This document shows positions 6,142-11,726 of a stretch of DNA of 11,726 nucleotides, piece by piece. A program made the translations under genes and the position numbers. Below the pieces are notes generated by a model. It was not told the origin of the DNA, made no database searches, and was given only the letters and a program-made list of their open reading frames with translations. Position 1 is the first letter of the stretch. Every line of letters starts with the position of its first letter. The DNA comes from a bacterium (GTDB taxonomy: Bacteria; SZUA-79; Acidulodesulfobacterales; Acidulodesulfobacteraceae), in assembly GCA_021806125.1 (NCBI GenBank), contig JAJZYC010000032.1, positions 1 through 11,726 of the forward strand. Direction: 5' to 3'.

Positions 6142-7515
6142 ATGTATATAATTACTATAATAATAGCGATACTTATACTAGTAGCATTCTTCGAATATCT
6201 TTACGCACTTAATCCGCAAAGAGTCCTTTTGCATTACGCCCCCGGACAGCACCATATACTTAACAGCTATCTAATAATCTACGTATTTTCGGCGTTTTTA
6301 ATAGGCATTGCACTTATATTAATTATAAATATTTTAAAAGATTCTATATATCAGATAAAAAATCTTATATACAAAAGAAAGCAGTATATAAAAACGGAAC
6401 TGGACAACTCGGTTAATAAGGCATTCGATGCATACATTAAAGGGCAGTACGATAAAGCAATCGACCTGATTAAGAAATATTTGATAAATTACCCGAATAA
6501 TATTAGCGCTTATCTGCTCCTTGCAAAGATATATAAACATAAAGGAAAAATTAAAGAATCGGAAAATGCCCTCAATAAAGTTTTAGAAATAGAAAAAGAA
6601 AATATAACTGCGCTCAATGAAGCGGGTAATCTTTACAAGCTCAATAAAGATTACGATAAAGCTATTTTTTATCTGAATAAGGCGCTTGAATATTCGCCCG
6701 ACAATCTTTACGCCATAACGCAGCTTAAAGAAATATTTATTAGAAAGGAAGAATGGAAGAATGCCTACAGAATGTCTAAACTGTTTCTTTCACAGTCGAA
6801 AGACAAGGAGTTCAACAAAAAAGAAGAACAGGTTATGCTCGGGCTTAAATACGAATTTGGAAAATATCTTTTAGAATCGGAAAACGATACCGAGAGGTCG
6901 GCAAAACGTTTTAATCAAGTGCTGAGCCAGAATAAAAATTTCGTACCGGCTTATATATCGCTTGGCGACGCGTTCATAAAAAAAGGAAAAATCAACGAAG
7001 CTTTTGAGATATGGGAGAAAGCATTCCTGAAAACCGGCAATCTTGCTTTAATTATAAAAATTGAAGATATATCTATAAAAACAAACCACCCCGAAAATAT
7101 AATCAGATTTTATCAGGAGCTTATATACGATAACCCCGAAAAATGGGAGTACAGGTTTTTTCTGGGGAAATTATATATAAGATTAGAAATGATAGACGAG
7201 GCCCTTTCGAATTTATCTTTAATTCCGCCCTCGGTATTTAAAGATGATTCACTGAATTTGCTGCTTGCGGAATGTTACTTTAAAAGGGGAAAATATAACG
7301 ACGCGTCCGTAAATTTCAGGAAAGCGCTTAAAAGCAAATATCCCGTTAAACTGCCTTTCGTCTGCTCTAACTGCGGATTTGTCTCCTATAATTATTCCTC
7401 GATATGCCCGTCATGTAATCTCTGGAATACTTTTAATATAAAAACATCCGGAACTCTTTATGAAACCGGCTCTAAGGACGAAATCAAAAGTATATCGCCT
7501 TTAATCTCCGAATAA
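6142..7515 (+). CDS. LapB-like TPR protein with N-terminal LapA-like membrane domain
   Basis: This 457-residue inner-membrane protein begins with two hydrophobic helices (about 2-21 and 42-65). The segment between and around them, with ALNPQRVLLHYAPGQ, resembles LapA/DUF1049 (E. coli has NDQQVTFNYLLAQG at this place). A cytoplasmic TPR array runs from about 91 to 400, clearest at 91-120, 123-152, 156-189, 266-299 and 369-400. The C-terminus is a rubredoxin-like zinc knuckle: Cys408 and Cys411 (CSNCGF), Cys422 and Cys425 (CPSCNLW), nearly the same as in LapB/YciM. LapB controls LPS synthesis by steering FtsH to LpxC. Here LapA and LapB appear to be one chain, where E. coli has two genes. ATG 6142 has no Shine-Dalgarno. 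The gene lies 23 nt after rsfS and 7 nt before gpmI, in a window that also carries waaA. A role in LPS control is inferred from homology. Confidence 0.85.
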   Translation: MYIITIIIAILILVAFFEYLYALNPQRVLLHYAPGQHHILNSYLIIYVFSAFLIGIALILIINILKDSIYQIKNLIYKRKQYIKTELDNSVNKAFDAYIKGQYDKAIDLIKKYLINYPNNISAYLLLAKIYKHKGKIKESENALNKVLEIEKENITALNEAGNLYKLNKDYDKAIFYLNKALEYSPDNLYAITQLKEIFIRKEEWKNAYRMSKLFLSQSKDKEFNKKEEQVMLGLKYEFGKYLLESENDTERSAKRFNQVLSQNKNFVPAYISLGDAFIKKGKINEAFEIWEKAFLKTGNLALIIKIEDISIKTNHPENIIRFYQELIYDNPEKWEYRFFLGKLYIRLEMIDEALSNLSLIPPSVFKDDSLNLLLAECYFKRGKYNDASVNFRKALKSKYPVKLPFVCSNCGFVSYNYSSICPSCNLWNTFNIKTSGTLYETGSKDEIKSISPLISE

Positions 7516-7522
7516 AAATGAT

Positions 7523-9067
7523 ATGAAAAAATTTAAAAGCGCCGTCTTAATTATTTTAGACGGCTTTGGAATGTCTTCGAAAATTGAAGGAAATGCAATA
7601 ATTAATGCAAAACCCGAGTTCATAAATTCGCTATTTAAAAATCATCCCTTTACTACTTTAAAAGCTCACGGATTAGACGTCGGCCTGCCGGAAAACACTA
7701 TGGGAAATTCAGAGGTCGGCCATTCCAATATAGGCGCAGGAAGGGTTATAATGCAGGATTTGACGAAAATAGACATTCTTATAAAAGAAGACAAACTTAA
7801 AGATAACAAAGTCTTGCAAGAATTTTTAGAAAAAATCAAGGCAGGGGGTTCGGCAGTCCACCTTATGGGACTGCTTTCGGAAAGCGGGGTACACTCGGAA
7901 CTTGAACATTTGTTGTATTTAATAGACTTTTTTTATAATAACGGAGTAAAAAAAATTTACATTCATCCTTTTTTAGACGGGAGGGATTCCCCTCCGCAAA
8001 GTGCTCCGGTCTTTATAGAAAAATTAACGAAACATATAAAACCTTTATCGGACAGGGTCTTTATTTCGACTCTTTGCGGAAGATTTTATGCAATGGACAG
8101 AGATACCCGCTGGGATAGAGTCGAAACCGCTTTTAATCTCCTTACCCAATTAAAAGGAGAAAAATTCGACGACCCGTTAAACGCAATTAAAAAATTTTAC
8201 GAAAATAATATAACGGACGAATTTATGCCCGCTATCGTTATAGATAACGGCCCGGAAAACGACGGCAGGATAAAAGAAGAAGACGGAGTCCTGTTTTTTA
8301 ATTTCAGGGCAGACAGGGCGAAACAGTTGACGATGGTCTTTATTCTCGACGATTTTGGCCGTTTCCCGAGAGAAAATTTTAAATCCTTCGGTAATTTCGT
8401 TACTATGACGAAATACGACGATTCATTTAAAAGCAAGTATATTATAGAGCCTCAAAATTATTCCAATATTTTGGGGGAGGTTATATCTGATTGCGGCTTT
8501 AACCAGTTCAGAATTGCCGAAACGGAAAAATACGCTCATGTAACCTATTTTTTTAACTGCGGCAGGGAAGAGCCGTTTAAAAACGAGGACAGGCTGCTGA
8601 TACCTTCGCCGAGAGAATTCAAAACATACGATTTGATACCGGAAATGAGCGCGTTTAAAATTAAAGACGCTCTCATAGAAAGAATTAGAGCCGATAAATA
8701 CGAATTAATAGTCTGCAATTTTGCAAACTGCGATATGGTAGGGCATACCGGAAACTATGCCGCCGCGATAAAAGCCGTTCAGGCGGTTAATTCCGTTATA
8801 AGCGAGATAGTGCCTGAAATTTTAAAACTCGACCGTGTATGCGCGATAACGGCAGACCACGGGAATGCCGAAACGATGCTCGACGACAACGGCGAGCCTA
8901 TGACGAACCATACCCTTAATCCAGTGCCGTTCGTCATTGTTTCAAACGATTATAAAGAAATTCCTACGCTGAAACCAGGCAGGCTGGCGGACATTGCGCC
9001 TACTATTCTTAAACTGCTCGGCTTAGATATGCCGAAGGAGATGACCGGACGCGTTTTATGGGAGTAG
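7523..9067 (+). CDS. gpmI: 2,3-bisphosphoglycerate-independent phosphoglycerate mutase
   Basis: This enzyme interconverts 3- and 2-phosphoglycerate in glycolysis and gluconeogenesis with two metal ions, usually Mn. The 514 residues match the family length. By comparison with the Bacillus enzyme, one metal site is Asp13, Ser63, Asp445 and His446, and the other Asp404, His408 and His463, all present. Ser63 (TMGNSEVGHSNIGAGR) is the phosphorylated nucleophile. Substrate residues are seen in LDGRDSPP (151-158) and FRADRA (261-266). The usual LSDGGVHSH reads LSESGVHSE (118-126); the key His124 is kept. The common FNGG is FNCG (344-347). ATG 7523 lies 7 nt after the lapB-like stop, with no clear Shine-Dalgarno. 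The end overlaps rluD by 10 nt. gpmI next to nadD-rsfS is common in deltaproteobacteria. Confidence 0.96.
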   Translation: MKKFKSAVLIILDGFGMSSKIEGNAIINAKPEFINSLFKNHPFTTLKAHGLDVGLPENTMGNSEVGHSNIGAGRVIMQDLTKIDILIKEDKLKDNKVLQEFLEKIKAGGSAVHLMGLLSESGVHSELEHLLYLIDFFYNNGVKKIYIHPFLDGRDSPPQSAPVFIEKLTKHIKPLSDRVFISTLCGRFYAMDRDTRWDRVETAFNLLTQLKGEKFDDPLNAIKKFYENNITDEFMPAIVIDNGPENDGRIKEEDGVLFFNFRADRAKQLTMVFILDDFGRFPRENFKSFGNFVTMTKYDDSFKSKYIIEPQNYSNILGEVISDCGFNQFRIAETEKYAHVTYFFNCGREEPFKNEDRLLIPSPREFKTYDLIPEMSAFKIKDALIERIRADKYELIVCNFANCDMVGHTGNYAAAIKAVQAVNSVISEIVPEILKLDRVCAITADHGNAETMLDDNGEPMTNHTLNPVPFVIVSNDYKEIPTLKPGRLADIAPTILKLLGLDMPKEMTGRVLWE

Positions 9068-10002
9068 TTTCATTTGTTCATAACGGCAGACAGATAAGAT
9101 TAGACCTTTTTTTGACTATGAAATTTCCCGGCAAAACAAGGTCGTTTATTAAGAAGCAGATATTAAGCGGCGCAGTTGAAATTAACGGTTCTGTCGTAAA
9201 AAAATCAGCTTACCCGATAAAAGAAGGCAGTGTAATAACATTTAAAGAGCCGGAGATAATAAAATCGGACATACAGGTTTTCGATCACGCTCTCGAAATA
9301 ATTTACGAAGACGATTATTTTGCGGCGGTGAACAAACCGGCAGGGATTCCGGCTCATCCGGGAAAAGGAAATTACGACAATACTTTAGTAAATATTTTGA
9401 TAGGAAAGATATCCGATTTATCCGGCATAGGCGGCGTTGAAAGACCCGGAATAGTTCACAGGTTGGACAAAGATACGTCCGGCATAATGTTAATAGCAAA
9501 AAACGATTTTTCGCACAATGCTCTTGCATCGAGTTTTAAAAACCGTGAAATTAAAAAGTCTTATTTTGCAGTAACTTACGGTATTATTCCGCAAAAAAGC
9601 GGATGCATCGAGGGGTTTATAAAGAGGGACGCTAAGAGCAGGATTAAAATGGAAATGGCACAAAAAGAAGGCGGGAAACATTGCGTTACCCGTTTTGAAA
9701 ACGTAAAATCTATAAGAGGCGCAGCTACCCTTCTTAAAGTAATGCCGGAAACGGGAAGAACGCACCAAATCAGAGTTTCTCTTTTTGAAAAAGGATATCC
9801 GATTGTAGGAGATAAACTTTACAAAAGAAAAGATATCGAAGGCAAATATAAAAGTTTAAATTTTGTTAAAAGACAGATGCTGCACGCATATATGCTTGAA
9901 TTTCCTCATCCGGAAACAAGAGAAAAAATAATTTTAAAAGCGAAAGTTCCGGATGATATGCTGTGGGCTTTCGGTTCGGATGTTCCGGACGCTTTCTCAT
10001 GA
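9058..10002 (+). CDS. rluD: RluA-family 23S rRNA pseudouridine synthase, RluD-like
   Basis: The 314-residue protein has an N-terminal S4 RNA-binding domain (about 12-62, with KTRSFIKKQILSGAVEING). The RluA catalytic domain follows, with VNKPAGIPAHPG at 91-102, the hallmark HRLDKDTSGIMLIAKN at 134-149 with catalytic Asp137, KKSYFAVTYG, and ETGRTHQIRVSL near 235. RluD isomerises uridines in helix 69 of 23S rRNA; the S4 domain plus adjacency to pgeF favours RluD over RluA or RluC, though exact target sites cannot be read from sequence. ATG 9058 lies within the gpmI end, overlapping by 10 nt, so translation is probably coupled. The stop TGA overlaps the next start as ATGA. The gene is intact. Confidence 0.9.
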   Translation: MGVVSFVHNGRQIRLDLFLTMKFPGKTRSFIKKQILSGAVEINGSVVKKSAYPIKEGSVITFKEPEIIKSDIQVFDHALEIIYEDDYFAAVNKPAGIPAHPGKGNYDNTLVNILIGKISDLSGIGGVERPGIVHRLDKDTSGIMLIAKNDFSHNALASSFKNREIKKSYFAVTYGIIPQKSGCIEGFIKRDAKSRIKMEMAQKEGGKHCVTRFENVKSIRGAATLLKVMPETGRTHQIRVSLFEKGYPIVGDKLYKRKDIEGKYKSLNFVKRQMLHAYMLEFPHPETREKIILKAKVPDDMLWAFGSDVPDAFS

Positions 10003-10760
10003 TTTACCTTTGCGGCGGTTTAAAGAATCTTAGCGTTAAAAATGCCGGTATCGTTTACGGCTTTATGGACGGCTCGCTCGATTTTAATCCCCTCAATTTA
10101 ACGGCGAGAAAAGAACTTTTAAATGTTATCCCGGCAGGACCAAACAAAACGGGTTATTATTCGTACGAAGTCGAACAGAGCCATGGTACCCATATAGCCG
10201 TTTTAGATGAAAAGTTTATAGAAACGGCAAAATATAACCGCAATGTTTTTGATAAAAACAATGCAGACGGAGTTTTTACCGGGGAAAGCGGCATAGCGCT
10301 GTGTATAAGAACGGCGGATTGCGTGCCAGTGCTTTTTGCCGGCCTTAATAATAGGGGCCGCATTATAGGAGCCGTCCATTGCGGCTGGAAAGGCGCTTAC
10401 GGCGGAATAATAAAAAACGCAAAAAATATTTTAACGGATAAATTCAATGCGGACGTTAGAGACATCTTAATCATGATAGGGCCGTCTATATGCCGGAAAT
10501 GCTATGAAGTCGAAGAGGATTTTTTGAATTTATTTTTAGCAAAAGATAATTTAAACCGAAAATTTTTTCAAAAAACCGCAAACAAAAATAAATTTTTTTT
10601 CGACCTGAAAGGATTCATAAAAAATGAATTGATTTTAAACGGATTTAGCGATAAAAATATTTACGATTTAAATATATGCAATTTTGAAGATGCCGGTTTT
10701 TTTAGTTACAGGCGAGATAAAGACCTTAGAAGGCAGGTTTCTTTCATAGCGCTTTTATGA
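9999..10760 (+). CDS. pgeF: YfiH/LACC1-family protein, probable peptidoglycan editing factor PgeF
   Basis: The 253-residue protein belongs to the multicopper-oxidase-like YfiH family (DUF152). The E. coli member removes L-Ser wrongly added to UDP-MurNAc in peptidoglycan synthesis; other members show purine nucleoside phosphorylase or adenosine deaminase activity. The three zinc ligands are visible: His62 in EQSHGT, Cys108 in TADCVPVLF and His127 in GAVHCGWKGAYGG. Other marks are NADGVFTGESGIAL, IGPSICRKCYEVEEDF and the C-terminal FFSYRRDKDLRRQ. I chose ATG 9999, which overlaps the rluD stop as ATGA. A longer in-frame start at GTG 9963 would add 12 residues that do not look conserved and would deepen the overlap. 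rluD-pgeF adjacency is also found in E. coli. The family is certain; the exact substrate is inferred. Confidence 0.9.
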   Translation: MIYLCGGLKNLSVKNAGIVYGFMDGSLDFNPLNLTARKELLNVIPAGPNKTGYYSYEVEQSHGTHIAVLDEKFIETAKYNRNVFDKNNADGVFTGESGIALCIRTADCVPVLFAGLNNRGRIIGAVHCGWKGAYGGIIKNAKNILTDKFNADVRDILIMIGPSICRKCYEVEEDFLNLFLAKDNLNRKFFQKTANKNKFFFDLKGFIKNELILNGFSDKNIYDLNICNFEDAGFFSYRRDKDLRRQVSFIALL

Positions 10761-10763
10761 ATC

Positions 10764-10770
10764 GGAGGTG
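10764..10770 (+). promoter_or_regulatory. Ribosome binding site of coaE
   Basis: GGAGGTG at 10764-10770 is a near-perfect Shine-Dalgarno, 9 nt before ATG 10780. It contains an in-frame GTG (10768) that would give a four-residue longer protein, but a start inside the ribosome binding site is unlikely, so ATG 10780 is preferred. Confidence 0.75.
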
Positions 10771-10779
10771 TTTTATAAA

Positions 10780-11388
10780 ATGATAAAAATAGGATTAACC
10801 GGTTCTATAGGTTCGGGAAAAACCGCGGCCCTTAATCTATTTAAAAATTACGATTTTTTAACCTTGAATCTTGATGAAGAAGCGAATAGAATTATAAAAA
10901 AAAATAGAGCCGAATATAAAAAAATAGTTGATTTTTTCGGAAAAAACATTTTAAATAGTGATTATGAGATAGACCGCAAGATTCTTGCCGGTATAATTTT
11001 TTCCGACGCTTCAAAAAAAAAAGTTTTAGAAGACATAATCTATCCGGCTTTGAGAGCGGACATAGACCGTATAATTAAAATTAGCCGGAAACCCGCCGCG
11101 ATAATTGAAGGAGCGGTTATCATAGAATCTGGATACTATCTTAACTTAGATAAAACCATCCTTGTTGCCTGCGATTTTTCGAGAAGAATTAAAAGAACGT
11201 ATAATAAATTCGATTTTGAAGATTTTATCAGAAGAAATAAAAATCAATTAAGCGAAAAAGAAAAAATTAAAAAATCCGATTTCATCATAAACAACAATTA
11301 CGGATTTAAATTCTTAATTCCTCAAATTAACTCGTTTATACGCTTTTTAAATAGTTTATATAAAATTAACTTTCCCGTTCCGGAATAA
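10780..11388 (+). CDS. coaE: Dephospho-CoA kinase
   Basis: CoaE phosphorylates the 3'-OH of dephospho-CoA, the last step of coenzyme A synthesis. The 202-residue protein has the P-loop GSIGSGKT at 8-15 right after MIKIGLT. It then has LNLDEEANRII, where the family reads IDADxxAR (the second Asp, Asp32, is kept and the first is Asn30). The lid and C-terminal region read IESGYYLNLD, RRNKNQLSEKEKIKKSDFIINNN, matching the usual pattern ending in ADxVIxN. The family segment PLLFE is AVIIE and the usual Gln and Arg in QxxRxxxR are replaced, so this is a diverged member. It is Lys- and Ile-rich like its neighbours, so there is no sign of transfer. The gene starts 19 nt after pgeF. An uncharacterised P-loop kinase is a less likely alternative. 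Confidence 0.85.
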   Translation: MIKIGLTGSIGSGKTAALNLFKNYDFLTLNLDEEANRIIKKNRAEYKKIVDFFGKNILNSDYEIDRKILAGIIFSDASKKKVLEDIIYPALRADIDRIIKISRKPAAIIEGAVIIESGYYLNLDKTILVACDFSRRIKRTYNKFDFEDFIRRNKNQLSEKEKIKKSDFIINNNYGFKFLIPQINSFIRFLNSLYKINFPVPE

Positions 11389-11443
11389 AAATAAATAATT
11401 TTAACAATCGACGGCAAGTATTAAATAAATGGGGGAATCGCTT

Positions 11444-11726
11444 ATGGAAGAGTATATAAAATGCGAAGATTTGGGCTACAAATTTATAAAGGAACTTTTA
11501 GATTTTACCTATCAAAAAAAATCGATAGAAGAAATATTGCATTTCGTAAATATAGGGTTCGAATTTACGTTCGGGGCCGAGGCTATAATGTTTATATATA
11601 AGAAATATAATGCAGAGGAGAGGGTCGAAATATCTAGGGGCTTTTCGCACGAATTTATTAAAAGAACCAACGAAACCCCGCCGCTGGCACTGCTTAAGGA
11701 AATAGCGCCTTTAAAAAACGGATTGT
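11444..11726 (+). CDS. Probable GAF-domain protein, N-terminal fragment (3' end outside window)
   Basis: The frame opens at ATG 11444 and stays open to the window edge, giving 94 residues. The pattern SIEEILHFVNIGFEF, then GAEAIMFIYKKYNAEERVEISRGFSHEF, resembles a GAF domain (helix, then two strands around GAxxAxxF, then a strand ending in RGFS). There is no signal peptide or membrane helix in the visible part. GAF domains sense small ligands and usually precede histidine kinase, GGDEF, HD-GYP or sigma-54 activator domains, which would lie beyond the edge. GGGGGA at 11431-11436 lies 7 nt before the ATG and supports this start; an upstream in-frame ATG at 11429 would add five residues. It begins 55 nt after coaE without a clear promoter, so it could be the operon's last gene or a new unit. 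Confidence 0.6.
   Translation, partial: MEEYIKCEDLGYKFIKELLDFTYQKKSIEEILHFVNIGFEFTFGAEAIMFIYKKYNAEERVEISRGFSHEFIKRTNETPPLALLKEIAPLKNGL

Noticed and set aside
9242..9768. Two minus-strand open frames (9242-9529 and 9490-9768) opposite rluD
   Set aside because: Both are shadows of the rluD coding sequence, Cys- and Arg-rich without domain features.
9963..9998. Longer pgeF start at GTG 9963
   Set aside because: The 12 added residues show no family similarity and deepen the rluD overlap; the ATGA overlap at 9999 is the typical arrangement.
11350..11440. Promoter for the GAF gene (TATAAA near 11359, TTAACA at 11401)
   Set aside because: No pair of hexamers has acceptable spacing; such matches are expected by chance in AT-rich DNA.
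1..11726. CRISPR array, insertion sequence, tRNA or rRNA gene, prophage or defence module
   Set aside because: No regularly spaced repeats, transposase motifs, terminal inverted repeats or tRNA-like folds were seen; every long frame is a recognisable core gene or a shadow.

Overview
The window is an AT-rich stretch of bacterial chromosome with every gene on the + strand, tightly packed and made almost entirely of core housekeeping genes. The waaA (Kdo transferase) end and a LapB-type protein point to a Gram-negative, LPS-making bacterium. The order rplU-rpmA-obgE-proB-proA-nadD-rsfS-(…)-gpmI is, from memory, typical of deltaproteobacterial lineages (Desulfobacterota in the broad sense). Heavy use of ATA (Ile) and AGA (Arg) codons suggests a low-GC member. 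An uncultured group such as Sva0485/Acidulodesulfobacterales would fit, but that is only a guess from composition and gene order.

Layout: (1) 1-570, the 3' end of waaA. (2) 637-1285, rplU and rpmA (ribosomal proteins L21 and L27), behind a good sigma-70-type promoter that overlaps the waaA stop codon. (3) 1286-1521, the only sizeable intergenic gap (236 bp), with GC-rich hairpins and two TATAAT boxes. (4) 1522-7515, obgE, proB, proA, nadD, rsfS and a lapA-lapB-like fusion, with gaps of 13-36 nt. (5) 7523-11388, gpmI, rluD, pgeF and coaE, with overlaps or short gaps (a 10-nt overlap, an ATGA overlap and a 19-nt gap). (6) 11444 to the end, the start of a probable GAF-domain protein.

Functionally the cluster joins ribosome biogenesis and silencing (L21, L27, ObgE, RsfS, RluD), cofactor synthesis (NadD for NAD, CoaE for CoA), proline synthesis (ProB, ProA), glycolysis (GpmI) and envelope maintenance (WaaA, the LapA-LapB-like protein, PgeF). 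obgE through coaE could be read as one long operon, perhaps with internal promoters.

I saw no mobile element, CRISPR array, tRNA, rRNA or obvious novel defence system. Two items most deserve a second look. One is a single polypeptide that appears to fuse the LapA membrane domain to LapB. The other is an rsfS gene with no ATG, GTG or TTG start in its frame, which means either a non-canonical start or a one-base frameshift near its 5' end.
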